A DNA stretch of 38,431 nt from Candidatus Binataceae bacterium (GTDB lineage: Bacteria; Desulfobacterota; Binatia; Binatales; Binataceae): NCBI GenBank assembly GCA_024281015.1, contig JAMXLL010000316.1, positions 1-38,431 of the forward strand. Direction: 5' to 3'. Position numbers and translations under genes: made by a program. The notes under the pieces were generated by a model that did no database searches, had not been told where the DNA came from, and saw only the letters and a program-made list of their open reading frames with translations. Of the stretch, positions 25,872-34,013 are shown in pieces (position 1 is the stretch's first letter; each line of letters opens with the position of its first letter).

Positions 25872-26210
25872 ATGGCGAAGGTCCACAAGTCCAAATCCCC
25901 CAAGCGCGATTTGTATGGGTTCGCCGAAACGGCCGAGGCCAGCGATGAAGACGCCGACCTCCCGAAAGACGAAGCTGGCCGCCGCAAGATCAAACGTCAG
26001 TACCAGGAATTGTTGGGTATACGCATCGAGAAGCTCAAGGGCCGCATTCTCAATCGCGAACGAATCAACAAGACGATAGAGGGCATCTATTTCATTTGTG
26101 TCCGCTGCACCAAGGTATGTCATTCCCTTGACGAAGGCTTGCAGGAAGATCCGAACAATCAGAACAATACCTGCGCGAAATGCGCCAAGGCACGAACTGC
26201 CGCCGCCTGA
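25872..26210 (+). CDS. Small Cys-containing protein, unknown
   Basis: 112 aa. A basic N-terminus (MAKVHKSKSPKRD), an acidic patch (ASDEDADLPKDEAG), a charged helix (about 36-70) and a C-terminal Cys cluster, CVRCTKVC (C76, C79, C83) with CAKC (C101, C104). The cysteines could bind zinc. It lies 18 bp after the 56-aa zinc-ribbon gene and 147 bp before secF. Two adjacent small, basic, Cys-paired proteins suggest nucleic-acid or ribosome association, but that is inference; no family recognised. Confidence 0.65.
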   Translation: MAKVHKSKSPKRDLYGFAETAEASDEDADLPKDEAGRRKIKRQYQELLGIRIEKLKGRILNRERINKTIEGIYFICVRCTKVCHSLDEGLQEDPNNQNNTCAKCAKARTAAA

Positions 26211-26297
26211 CCATCTTCATTGGTGACACTTTCCTTCGGTGGCGCTTCTCGCTATTTTTCGGGTGGGAAGCTCGACTTTCAGTGAGCACGCCGGCCG

Positions 26298-26316
26298 CCA
26301 GGTTGAGGCAACCTGG
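26298..26316. repeat. Hairpin upstream of secF
   Basis: CCAGGTT-GAGGC-AACCTGG is a perfect 7-bp stem with a 5-nt loop, about 41 nt before the secF start. It has no T-run, so it is not an obvious terminator. It could affect secF mRNA structure or be chance. Confidence 0.35.
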
Positions 26317-26357
26317 GCCTGGGGTGGCTGTGGGGACCCGGGCGAGGAGCAATAGGG

Positions 26358-27296
26358 ATGTCTTTGCAGCTGATTCCGCCTGACATTAACGTCGACTTTG
26401 TCGGCAAACGTTATTTCTTCGTCGCACTCTCGACCATTGTCAACATCGCCGCCATCGTCCTGTTGCTTACACTGGGCCTTAATTACGGGGTGGACTTTGC
26501 GGGCGGCAGTGTCGTCCAGATCAAGTTCGATAAACCGACCTCCGGCGACCAAATAAGAAGGGCGCTGGGAGCTCTTGAATTAGGCGAAGTAACCGTGCAG
26601 GACTTCGGCGCCAAGGCGCAAAACCAATTTCTGGTCCGCTTCGAAAGGGTCAGAAATATCGGGAGCCTCGGCACGCGAATCGAAGGTGCGCTGAATGAAG
26701 CTTATCAATCCAACAACCAGGCGCATGTGCTGCGAGTCGAAACGGTAGGCGCCAAGGTTGGTCACGATCTGCGTGTCGACGGGTTCCTGGCAGTCGCAGT
26801 GGCCACCGTCTTCATGGGCGCGTACATTGCCTGGCAATTCGCGCGTGTCAGTTGGAGCTTCGGGGCCGGCGCCGTCATTGCGCTGGTTCATGACGTGCTG
26901 GTGGTAAGTGGTGCGTTGGTACTGTCGCGCTTCGAGTTCGACCTGACCACGCTGGCAGCCCTGCTGACCGTGATTGGGTATTCGGTCCACGACACTATCA
27001 TTGTGTCAGACCGCATCCGCGAGGATGCGGCCAAGCGCCGCCGGGAGTCACTTGAATCGATCATGAACCGCGCTATCAATGAGACTCTCTCACGCACGAT
27101 TCTTACTTCGGGGACTGCCTTGACAGTGCTCGCCGCCTTGCTCGCGCTGGGCGGTCCAATTCTGCGCCCGGCGGCATTCACGTTGTTCATTGGCATCATT
27201 ACCGGCACTTACTCCTCGATTTATATCGCCGCTCCGGTCGTGCTGTTTTGGGAACGCGGTCACCGCATCAAAGGAACCGCAGCTCGAGCTGCTTGA
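26358..27296 (+). CDS. secF: Protein translocase subunit SecF
   Basis: 312-aa membrane protein of the Sec translocon accessory complex (SecDF-YajC), which uses the proton gradient to help secreted proteins leave the channel. It has the expected six membrane segments, with the first at about 20-40, the P1 head region (about 45-130), and signature motifs GVDFAGGSVVQIKF, ALVHDVLVVSGAL and VIGYSVHDTIIVSDRIRE. Length fits SecF (about 300-320). AGGAG lies 8 nt before the ATG. The usual upstream secD and yajC are absent; the genes before it are two small Cys-rich ones. Confidence 0.94.
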   Translation: MSLQLIPPDINVDFVGKRYFFVALSTIVNIAAIVLLLTLGLNYGVDFAGGSVVQIKFDKPTSGDQIRRALGALELGEVTVQDFGAKAQNQFLVRFERVRNIGSLGTRIEGALNEAYQSNNQAHVLRVETVGAKVGHDLRVDGFLAVAVATVFMGAYIAWQFARVSWSFGAGAVIALVHDVLVVSGALVLSRFEFDLTTLAALLTVIGYSVHDTIIVSDRIREDAAKRRRESLESIMNRAINETLSRTILTSGTALTVLAALLALGGPILRPAAFTLFIGIITGTYSSIYIAAPVVLFWERGHRIKGTAARAA

Positions 27297-27353
27297 AGTC
27301 ACCAGGGCGAGCGATCATTCTCCACCCTTATGCCGGACTGAAGCACTGGTTCC

Positions 27354-27668
27354 ATGTCGGCCGAAATTGTTACCGGACGTGGCGTGTATCGCCTCTTGCC
27401 GGCGGCGCCGCTGGAATTCACCAACTCGAGTATTCTGCTTACGCTGGCGATGGAACGCGCCGACGGCATTGAGCGCATCGTGACCAGGTGGCGGATTGCA
27501 AGGATTCTGGTCAACGAGCCCCCGGGGGCTGAAGTAATCGTAGAACGATTGAAAGAGTGGCTCGCACGAGAGTTCGAGAGTACGCGCGAGGCGGCGCTAA
27601 AGACCATCCGTACTGAAAAGCGTCTGTACGAACTCACTTTCGATGAGGCCAATCCGGGCCCGTTTTAA
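27354..27668 (+). CDS. Hypothetical 104-aa protein
   Basis: Not recognised. Predicted alpha/beta: a strand-rich start (MSAEIVTGRGVYRLLPAAPLEF), a hydrophobic segment (SSILLTLAMERADG) and a long charged helix (VIVERLKEWLAREFESTREAALKTIRTEKRLYEL). No signal or clear membrane segment. There is no good Shine-Dalgarno site before the ATG, so a start further in is possible. It lies 57 bp after secF on the same strand, convergent with the isochorismatase gene. Confidence 0.55.
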   Translation: MSAEIVTGRGVYRLLPAAPLEFTNSSILLTLAMERADGIERIVTRWRIARILVNEPPGAEVIVERLKEWLAREFESTREAALKTIRTEKRLYELTFDEANPGPF

Positions 27669-27686
27669 GCGCTACGGCGAACCTGC

Positions 27687-28313
27687 TCAAGATTGGCCAT
27701 TTAAATTAAACCCGCTTCGAACGAATGCCTGCAGGTCGATGTCCGTTGCAGGGCGAACCTCCGCGTCGAGCACGCGTTTCATATAATCTAATGCCGCTTG
27801 GTGATGCCGAGCGTCAGCCGCTGCCGTGCAATCCGATGGAATCCACAGGCGGTATTCCCGCATGTAAGCGTCGGCTGCCGTGAATGCAACACAGATGTCG
27901 GTGGTAAGGCCAGTTATGATGAGTGAAGTCGCACCAAGATACTTCAAAACGAGTTCGAGAGAGGTACCATAAAAACCGGAATGTTTCGGCTTTAGCACCG
28001 AATAATCGCCATCCAGAGGAGCCAGGGCACGTGCGATCGGCTCACCCTTGACGCCGTCGTTGAGACAATGGTCCAGTAGGTGACGGAAATCAGAACTCCA
28101 TCGGCCAAAGTTGTCGTTGACATATACTGCAGGTACCCCGTTTTGGCGCGCCCAAGACTTGAGCGCAGTCAAACGGGGCAGCATCGCTGCGGCATGCGTT
28201 AACAACTGCTCACCACCCGGGAACTCGAAATCGCTTATAACGTCGACTAGGAGCAGCACCGCTACGCTTTCATCCGGTACGTTTCCATGTAGATCGCGGC
28301 TAAATCGTGGCAT
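27687..28313 (-). CDS. Isochorismatase-family cysteine hydrolase
   Basis: 208 aa. Catalytic triad visible: D24 (LLLVDVISDF), K110 (VLKPKHSGF) and C141 (LTTDICVAFTA). This is the pattern of the nicotinamidase/isochorismatase superfamily with a real nucleophilic cysteine, so a hydrolase rather than an isochorismatase proper (which lacks the Cys). The cis-peptide and substrate loop motif GLTTDICV is typical. Substrate unknown; nicotinamide is unlikely to be assumed without the metal site DxH of PncA, which I do not see clearly. It starts 262 bp before ftsY on the opposite strand. Confidence 0.88.
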   Translation of the reverse strand: MPRFSRDLHGNVPDESVAVLLLVDVISDFEFPGGEQLLTHAAAMLPRLTALKSWARQNGVPAVYVNDNFGRWSSDFRHLLDHCLNDGVKGEPIARALAPLDGDYSVLKPKHSGFYGTSLELVLKYLGATSLIITGLTTDICVAFTAADAYMREYRLWIPSDCTAAADARHHQAALDYMKRVLDAEVRPATDIDLQAFVRSGFNLNGQS

Positions 28314-28575
28314 CGAATCTATGATATCAATCGCCAGAGGTCATCCGAGGCAGGAAATTTGGGCGATCCGAAATTCCCCACTGCGCCACGCTTATTCGCG
28401 AATGGTCGAGCACTGGAGGAGAAACAATCATGCACGGGTTTAAGCTTTTCGCCGGATGCTGTTATCCTACCGATGCGTCGCCGCGGTGCGAGTTAAGCTA
28501 TCCAGGAGTGGTGGATAGCTGGCTAGCAGGATTCCCTGCAGTCCCTCGGCCAGCAGCGCCAACGAGGCGTAATCT

Positions 28576-29982
28576 GTGTCTACTCCGATGCTGTTAGCGC
28601 ATCTTTTGCAATTTCCTTTCCCTGGTCTTCCGGTTGTTGCACTCCTCGCGCAGATCCCATTGGCCAGTCTTGCCATAGTCGTCGAATGGAGTCAGCGCAA
28701 ACGGCGGCCCGGAGCGCAACCAGAGCTATTTCCAGCTTACCGTCGTGAGGCCCAACGCCCGGTAGCAGGGCGGACAACCGCGCCACCGCTCCAGCAACCT
28801 GAGACACCCGGCGAACCTCCGCCTCCACCGTCGAGGCCATCGGCAACTCCAGCCGAGCCTGCTGGCCCAACGCCATCAGTAGACGGTTCTCCGACAGAGC
28901 TTCCCGAGGGTGCTGCCCGAGAAGAGCGCGCCGAGGCTGGTGGGAAGGAAGAAATTGTTGAAACCGCCGCACCCCAACCGCCGGCCGATATCACGGCGGG
29001 AGCCTTTGGCGAGCCCATCAAAGAGGCAGCTGAAGCGCCGCGCAAACAGCCAATTCCCATCAGGCTCGGGCTTCGGAAGACGCGTGAAAACTTTCTGGCC
29101 CGCATTCGTGCGGCTATTACCGGTAGCACGCGGGTTGAGGAAATTTATGAAGGTTTGGAGGAGGCGCTGATTGGCGCGGATGTGGGCGTAGAAACCAGCA
29201 TGAAGCTGGTCGAAGGCGTGCGTTCGAAACTCAAAAACGATGCCCGTGCTGATGTGATTCGAGATACCCTCAAACAGGAGATGGCGGACGCATTAATCTC
29301 GATCGAACGTCCACTCAGCGACGCTGCGCCGCTGGTAATCATGATGGCCGGCGTAAACGGCGTTGGTAAGACCACAACAGTGGCAAAAATCGCGGCGCTG
29401 CTCAAGGCAGAACGCGGCCCGGTAACCGTTGCCGCTGCCGATACTTTTCGCGCCGCAGCCATCGAGCAGTTACAAATCTGGTGCGATCGGGCGGGTGTCG
29501 AACTGATCAAGCAAAAACAGGGATCCGATCCTGCGGCAGTGGCTTTTGACGCGGTTAAAGCCGCCACTGCTCGTAAGAGCGCCGCGGTTATTATCGATAC
29601 TGCTGGCCGATTGCAGACTAAGGTCAATCTGATGGAGGAGTTGAAAAAAATCGCCCGAGTGGTCGGGCGCGAGATACCCGGTGCACCACAAGAGAGCTGG
29701 CTGGTGCTCGACGCTACCACCGGGCAGAACGCGCTGAGCCAGGCGAAGATTTTCAGTGAAGCGGTAAAGCTGACCGGCGTTGTTTTGGCTAAGCTTGATA
29801 GCACCGCAAAGGGCGGCGTTATTGTAGCCATTGCCGAACAGCTGAAATTGCCGGTGCGATATATCGGATTGGGCGAAGAACTCGAAGACTTGCGTGCTTT
29901 TGACGCACGAGAGTTCGTTGATGCGCTTTTTTCGGATACCGAGGATACTGGGGCGGCCGCTAGTGGTACTTACGCTGCTTGA
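28576..29982 (+). CDS. ftsY: Signal recognition particle receptor FtsY
   Basis: 468-aa SRP receptor GTPase that docks ribosome-SRP complexes at the membrane. It has a GTG start, an N-terminal hydrophobic segment (about 5-38, with RKRR after it), then a Pro/Glu/Ala-rich acidic linker (about 45-160). The NG domain follows: N domain (about 165-245), G1 GVNGVGKTTT (259-268), G2 DTFRAAA (from 289), G3 DTAGR (341-345), and G4 reads AKLD (405-408) instead of the usual TKLD/TKMD. ATTGQN is also present. Because residues 5-38 form a membrane-spanning segment, the N-terminus may be an anchor. It begins a housekeeping block with the zapB-like and zapA genes. Confidence 0.94.
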   Translation: MSTPMLLAHLLQFPFPGLPVVALLAQIPLASLAIVVEWSQRKRRPGAQPELFPAYRREAQRPVAGRTTAPPLQQPETPGEPPPPPSRPSATPAEPAGPTPSVDGSPTELPEGAAREERAEAGGKEEIVETAAPQPPADITAGAFGEPIKEAAEAPRKQPIPIRLGLRKTRENFLARIRAAITGSTRVEEIYEGLEEALIGADVGVETSMKLVEGVRSKLKNDARADVIRDTLKQEMADALISIERPLSDAAPLVIMMAGVNGVGKTTTVAKIAALLKAERGPVTVAAADTFRAAAIEQLQIWCDRAGVELIKQKQGSDPAAVAFDAVKAATARKSAAVIIDTAGRLQTKVNLMEELKKIARVVGREIPGAPQESWLVLDATTGQNALSQAKIFSEAVKLTGVVLAKLDSTAKGGVIVAIAEQLKLPVRYIGLGEELEDLRAFDAREFVDALFSDTEDTGAAASGTYAA

Positions 29983-30029
29983 CTGCATGGTTAACCAAAA
30001 ATTAAAGTGAAGGTGGAATTTAGAACGTT

Positions 30030-30260
30030 ATGGAGTATGAAGACGTCCTGAGACAATTGGACGAGCGAATACAGGCTTCACTAAATAGAGTTCAGCAGTT
30101 ACAGAGAGAAAACGAGCAATTAGCACAACGTCTTGCTGAGAGTGAGCAACGATTTAATGAGGTCAATGGACGGTTGCGGGAACACGAAGAAGCCCGCAAT
30201 CAAATAAAGTCGCGCATCGAAAGCATCTTAGCCCGTTTTGACGGCTTGGATTTGGGGTAA
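30030..30260 (+). CDS. ZapB-like coiled-coil protein
   Basis: 76 aa, nearly all heptad coiled coil with no Gly or Pro before the C-terminus (LNRVQQLQRENEQLAQRLAE, then a second Arg/Glu-rich stretch). Size, position right before zapA, and composition match ZapB/DUF904-type cell-division proteins that bridge the FtsZ ring. It ends 2 bp before the zapA GTG. GGAGGT-like AAGGTGG lies upstream of the ATG, at some distance. The exact family cannot be proven for such a short coiled coil. Confidence 0.72.
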   Translation: MEYEDVLRQLDERIQASLNRVQQLQRENEQLAQRLAESEQRFNEVNGRLREHEEARNQIKSRIESILARFDGLDLG

Positions 30261-30262
30261 GC

Positions 30263-30532
30263 GTGAAAGGGGTCAACGTCGAAATTATGGGTCAGCAGCT
30301 CACCGTCGCCAGTGATGGCGGCGACGAATGGGCGCGGACGCTGGCCGCGGCAGTTGACGAAAAGATCAAGGCAATTCGCGCCAACAGCCAGACGGTCAAT
30401 TCGATCAATCTCGTCATTCTCGCCGCCCTTAATTTTGCCGAGGAACTTGAGCGGCTGCGGCGGGATCATGCGGAACTGCTCAGCCACCTGAAGCGGCTGA
30501 GCCGCCGCCTTTCTGAAGCAATTGACAACTGA
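30263..30532 (+). CDS. zapA: Cell division protein ZapA
   Basis: 89 aa, GTG start just 2 bp after the coiled-coil gene. The N-terminal strand pair (VNVEIMGQQLTVASDGGDE) and the helical middle (LAAAVDEKIKAIRANSQTVNSINLVILAALNFAEEL) are the ZapA pattern; the C-terminal coiled coil follows. ZapA binds and bundles FtsZ filaments. The segment before 5-formyl-THF cyclo-ligase, 287 bp long, is where 6S RNA sits in many Proteobacteria. Confidence 0.88.
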   Translation: MKGVNVEIMGQQLTVASDGGDEWARTLAAAVDEKIKAIRANSQTVNSINLVILAALNFAEELERLRRDHAELLSHLKRLSRRLSEAIDN

Positions 30533-30540
30533 ACTTTGCG

Positions 30541-30711
30541 GGCGTCGGGCTGTTAGCAGCAGAGTAACAATTATTCGAGATCACTCCAGTGGCGGGGCTT
30601 GTGGGGCCAAAATGCCAGGTGCATTAGAGGCGCTCGCGAAACTAAATGAACCTGTGCGGGCTTTTCGCATGAACCGAGCGGTTGCAGCCGTTCGTTAGGC
30701 CGAGATGCTTC
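30541..30711 (+). ncRNA. ssrS: Candidate 6S RNA (ssrS) by synteny
   Basis: In many Proteobacteria ssrS lies between zapA and the 5-formyl-THF cyclo-ligase gene, as here. The spacer has a run GGTTGCAGCC near its 3' side that matches the shape of the E. coli 6S end (GGTTACAGCC), preceded by hairpin-forming sequence (GTGCG...CGCAT). A CGAGCGG/CCGTTCG hairpin and a perfect TTCACCG-AAGC-CGGTGAA hairpin (30709-30726) follow. I could not fold a convincing long rod with a central bubble, so the coordinates are approximate and the call rests mostly on position. Confidence 0.35.
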
Positions 30712-30819
30712 ACCGAAGCCGGTGAAAACAGCTCTTGTCGTTCATTACACGCGTGCGCTAGACCATATTATGGTCGTGTTGCCGATTATTTAGACCCCCT
30801 CCTGCCACCGCTTAAGCGC

Positions 30820-31419
30820 GTGGCGGACGACAAAAAATACCTGCGCAAGGTGCTCGGCGAATGCCGTCGCGGGCTGCCTGGGGCTTATGTCGCCTCCGTT
30901 TCGAGGCGGGTTCAGCTTCGCGTTCTGCAATCCAAGCCGTATCAAGACAGCTCAACCGTCGTCCTTTACGCGGCGAAAGATAATGAGGTCGGCACTGACC
31001 TGCTGCTGGACGCCGCCCTCTCCTCGCACCGCCGCGTGCTGCTGCCCAAAATCGTTCCCGGCAATTTACTTGCCCTCCTCCGCATCAACGACCGCGCTGA
31101 ACTCGTACCCGGAAGTTTCGGTGTGCTCGAACCGGTCGGAGCGGGGATTGTCTCGGTCGGTTGTCTGGGTGCGGCTTTATTTTGCATTCCTGGCGTAGGC
31201 TTCACGCCTACCGGGCAGCGTCTCGGCCGCGGGGGTGGATACTTTGACCGGATCCTGGCGGCGGTCGAGCCGCAGACAGTTACCGCTGGTCTGGCTTATT
31301 CGTTTCAAATGCTTGACCAGCTTCCAGAGTCGCCGAATGACCGGCGTCTTAATCTGATCTTCACAGAATCCGCAGTACATGCTGGGCAGGTTCTCGATCA
31401 GTCCATCGTGTCGGGCTGA
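30820..31419 (+). CDS. 5-formyltetrahydrofolate cyclo-ligase
   Basis: ATP-dependent conversion of 5-formyl-THF to 5,10-methenyl-THF (YgfA/MTHFS family). The track begins at 30682, but the conserved N-terminal helix starts near VADDKKYLRKVLGECRRGL, so the GTG at 30820 is used, giving 199 aa, the normal size. The signature GVGFTPTGQRLGRGGGYFDR lies at about 125-144. YAAKDNEVGTDLLLDAA and LLPKIVPGNL are also typical. The Shine-Dalgarno site is weak. The region upstream to zapA is the 6S RNA candidate; rny follows after 54 bp. Confidence 0.9.
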   Translation: MADDKKYLRKVLGECRRGLPGAYVASVSRRVQLRVLQSKPYQDSSTVVLYAAKDNEVGTDLLLDAALSSHRRVLLPKIVPGNLLALLRINDRAELVPGSFGVLEPVGAGIVSVGCLGAALFCIPGVGFTPTGQRLGRGGGYFDRILAAVEPQTVTAGLAYSFQMLDQLPESPNDRRLNLIFTESAVHAGQVLDQSIVSG

Positions 31420-31473
31420 GCGCGGCACGACTGCTCCGCAGATGCGGATCGCGGATCAAGGAGGTGTCACCAC

Positions 31474-33042
31474 GTGTTGATGCTAATCGGAGCGCTGTTG
31501 CTTGGCATTGCGCTAGCCGGCGTGGTCTTTACCGCATGGATGCGGACGCGGGAACGGGAGCAACCAGTTGCAGGTGGGGTTTCGGCTCAGCACGAAGCTG
31601 AACGGATTCTTGAGGAGGCCAAAAGCAGGAGCGAACTTCTGACCAAAGAGGCGGAGCTCAAAGCAAAGGATCTACTGGTCGAAGCGCGGGCAACCGCGGA
31701 GCGTGAATCGCGCGATAGCCGGCGCGAGTTGACAGCACTTGAAAGCAAACTCCAGAACCGCGAGGAAGCCCTCGATAAACGGCTGGAAGCTTTTGAACGC
31801 CGTGAAACGGATCTTAACCGGCGCGACCAGAGCCTCCGCAATCGTGAAAAGGCCCTGACCGATAAAGAAGCGGAGCGCCAGGCACTGATCGATGAAGCCC
31901 GCGCACATCTCGAGGCGGTCGCAGGCCTCACGCGCGAGGAAGCCAAACGTTCGCTGCTGGACGAAATGATCGGACAGGCGCGGCAGGAGGCCGCTCGGCA
32001 TATCCGGATGGTCGAGGAAGAGGCCCGCGAGGAGGCCGATCGCCGTGCCAAGCGCATTATTTCAATCGCGATCGAACGCCTGGCCGGTGAATTTGTCGCC
32101 GAACGTACCGTATCCGTTCTAGCGCTACCAAGTGACGAGATGAAAGGCCGGATCATTGGCCGCGAGGGCCGTAATATCCGTGCGATTGAAGCAGCTACCG
32201 GCGTCGACATCATCATCGATGACACCCCGGAGGCAGTGGTTATTTCATGCCACAATCCGATTCGCCGCGAAATCGCACGAGTCTCGCTCGAACGGCTTAT
32301 CTCCGACGGCCGGATTCATCCAGGCCGCATTGAAGAGGTTGTGCGTAAAGGGGAGCAGGAGGTTGAGGAATCGATCAAGGAGGCGGGACAGCGCGCGCTC
32401 ATTGAGGTTGGCGTGCATGGCGTCCATCCCGAGTTATCGAAGCTGCTCGGCATGCTGAAGTACCGGTACAGCTACGCCCAGAATGTATTGATGCATTCTA
32501 TCGAAGCCGCCTTTATCTGCGGTGCGATGGCAGCTGAATTAGGACTGAACGAGAAGCAGGCGCGCCGCGCCGCGTTGCTGCACGATATCGGCAAAGCCCT
32601 CACCCATGAGGTCGAAGGCTCGCATGCGCTGATCGGCGCTGAACTTGCCCGCAAGTATGGCGAGTCAGCCAAGATCGTCAATGCCATTGCCGCCCATCAC
32701 GAGGAAGTCAAGGCCGAGACTATCCTCGCCCCGCTGGTTGATGCGGCCGATGCGCTGTCCGGTGCGCGGCCGGGAGCACGGCGCGAAGTCCTGGAAAGCT
32801 ACGTCAAACGCCTCGAAGACCTGGAGAGTATCGCGAAATCCTTCAAAGGCGTGGACAAATGTTTCGCCGTACAGGCAGGGCGCGAGATGCGCGTGATTGT
32901 CGAGCCTAGCGAGGTTTCCGACGAGGACGCCACGATGCTGGCTCGTGAAGTAGCACGTAAGATCGAAACAGACATGACCTATCCGGGTCAAATTCGTGTG
33001 ACGGTGATTCGCGAGACGCGTGCCACGGAACTGGCCCGCTGA
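31474..33042 (+). CDS. rny: Ribonuclease Y
   Basis: 522-aa endoribonuclease starting mRNA decay. N-terminal membrane anchor (2-22), a long Arg/Glu-rich coiled coil (about 38-190), KH RNA-binding domain with GRIIGREGRNIR (225-236), and HD phosphohydrolase domain with H370-D371 (ALLHDIGKALTHE). Length is 510-525 in the family. AAGGAGG lies 9 nt before GTG 31474, a strong site, and decides that start over the ATG two codons on. The TGA at the end is followed by a strong terminator. Placement after zapA and fthC is common in Deltaproteobacteria-like genomes. Confidence 0.95.
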   Translation: MLMLIGALLLGIALAGVVFTAWMRTREREQPVAGGVSAQHEAERILEEAKSRSELLTKEAELKAKDLLVEARATAERESRDSRRELTALESKLQNREEALDKRLEAFERRETDLNRRDQSLRNREKALTDKEAERQALIDEARAHLEAVAGLTREEAKRSLLDEMIGQARQEAARHIRMVEEEAREEADRRAKRIISIAIERLAGEFVAERTVSVLALPSDEMKGRIIGREGRNIRAIEAATGVDIIIDDTPEAVVISCHNPIRREIARVSLERLISDGRIHPGRIEEVVRKGEQEVEESIKEAGQRALIEVGVHGVHPELSKLLGMLKYRYSYAQNVLMHSIEAAFICGAMAAELGLNEKQARRAALLHDIGKALTHEVEGSHALIGAELARKYGESAKIVNAIAAHHEEVKAETILAPLVDAADALSGARPGARREVLESYVKRLEDLESIAKSFKGVDKCFAVQAGREMRVIVEPSEVSDEDATMLAREVARKIETDMTYPGQIRVTVIRETRATELAR

Positions 33043-33056
33043 GGATAAAAATTTAC

Positions 33057-33092
33057 GGCCGGCAGCTAGTCGGCTGCCGGCCCAATTTTTTT
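33057..33092 (+). terminator. Rho-independent terminator after rny
   Basis: GGCCGGCAGC (33057-33066), loop TAGTCG, GCTGCCGGCC (33073-33082), then CAA and a T7 run (33086-33092). A 10-bp GC-rich stem followed by T-tract is a standard intrinsic terminator, about 15 bp after the rny stop. It marks the end of the ftsY-rny block and separates it from the ferritin-like gene. Confidence 0.9.
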
Positions 33093-33169
33093 AATAGCGC
33101 CCGAAGGCGCGACCACACAATCGATGGCGCGGCTTTACCCGCGCCCGAACTGCGCGATAAGATGCGGCC

Positions 33170-33712
33170 GTGCCAACCACGCGCGAACTGCTCGAAGCTA
33201 CCATCGCCCTCGAAAAGCAGAGTATGGCCTTGTACGCGCGGTTCGCCAAAATTTTCTCCGCCGATCCGGCGCTGCATGAATTCTGGTTCAACATGGCGCG
33301 CGACGAGGCGCGCCATGTCGGCGCACTCGACCTGGTCTCAACGGTGCTGGAACTTGAAGATGTGCTGGACAAGCCCAGTCCGATCTTGATGAGGGCGGAG
33401 GATATCGAACGGTTGCGAGCCCTGCTCGGCCGCTGCCTCAATCAACCAGCCGACTCACTCGTTCTGCAACGCGCGCTGGAGATCGCACTGGAAGTTGAAG
33501 AGACCGAACTCGAAGATATGGTCGGCGACCTCCTGCGGGCCTTGAAGCAAAATGACGAATACCAGCGATGCCAGCGGCTGTTGGTGCACGACCTCGGCGA
33601 GTTGAGCTACATGATAGAGCAGCACTGTCATGATCCCGCGCTTTTGCAACGCTGCGACGAACTCGTTAATCATCACGCAGAAGTCCTCCGCCATTGCGCC
33701 GTCGCGCGCTAA
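33170..33712 (+). CDS. Ferritin-like/rubrerythrin-type four-helix protein
   Basis: 180 aa from a GTG start. Four-helix bundle pattern: helix A LLEATIALEKQSMALYARF, helix B with MARDEARHVGAL (the E-x2-H iron-ligand pair of helix B), helix C ALEIALEVEETELEDMV and helix D LLVHDLGELSYMIEQH. No C-terminal rubredoxin Cys pair is present, so it is not full rubrerythrin. Acidic residues in helices A and C could complete a di-iron site, but I did not match each ligand with certainty. The Shine-Dalgarno site is weak. It comes directly after the rny terminator and is followed by tRNA genes. Confidence 0.8.
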   Translation: MPTTRELLEATIALEKQSMALYARFAKIFSADPALHEFWFNMARDEARHVGALDLVSTVLELEDVLDKPSPILMRAEDIERLRALLGRCLNQPADSLVLQRALEIALEVEETELEDMVGDLLRALKQNDEYQRCQRLLVHDLGELSYMIEQHCHDPALLQRCDELVNHHAEVLRHCAVAR

Positions 33713-33911
33713 CCACGGCGGTCTGCTTGCTGGCCTATTGTCGTTGAGTAAATACCAGACGCTGAAGCGGTTGGAGCTGTGAGGGTGTGCTGAATGCCAG
33801 GCGAAGTCGAGGCGGACCGACGGCACGTTGGGCGAGGAAAGCTGTAGTACGGGGAAGTTGCTCGCGTGGGGTTGGAACCAACTCCAGTGAACGGTTAAAC
33901 TGATGTGGCGC

Positions 33912-33987
33912 TGAGGAGTCGGCTAATTGGCAAGCCACCTGACTCTGGATCAGGCGATTGGAGGTTCGAGTCCTCCCTCCTCAGCCA
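33912..33987 (+). tRNA. tRNA-Gln (CUG)
   Basis: Acceptor TGAGGAG pairs with CTCCTCA, discriminator G, CCA encoded. The anticodon arm is CCTGA-CTCTGGA-TCAGG, so the anticodon is CUG. D- and T-arm (GGTTCGAGTCC) are normal. The gene lies 26 bp before tRNA-Glu. Confidence 0.95.
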
Positions 33988-34013
33988 ACCCGCAATGCGG
34001 GTGACGCAACCGA

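Noticed and set aside
28467-28676. Minus-strand ORF over the ftsY start
   Set aside because: Shadow of ftsY and its upstream region; no recognisable protein.
30682-30819. N-terminal extension of the cyclo-ligase ORF
   Set aside because: The first 46 residues are Cys/Arg-rich and not part of the family; the conserved protein begins near the GTG at 30820, and the extension overlaps the 6S candidate.
31587-32255. Long minus-strand Arg/Ser-rich ORF opposite rny
   Set aside because: Antisense shadow produced by the charged coiled-coil codons of RNase Y.
33292-33317. CATGGCGCG...CGCGCCATG inverted repeat inside the ferritin-like gene
   Set aside because: It lies over the MARDEARHVGAL iron-ligand motif, so codon choice explains it better than a regulatory role.
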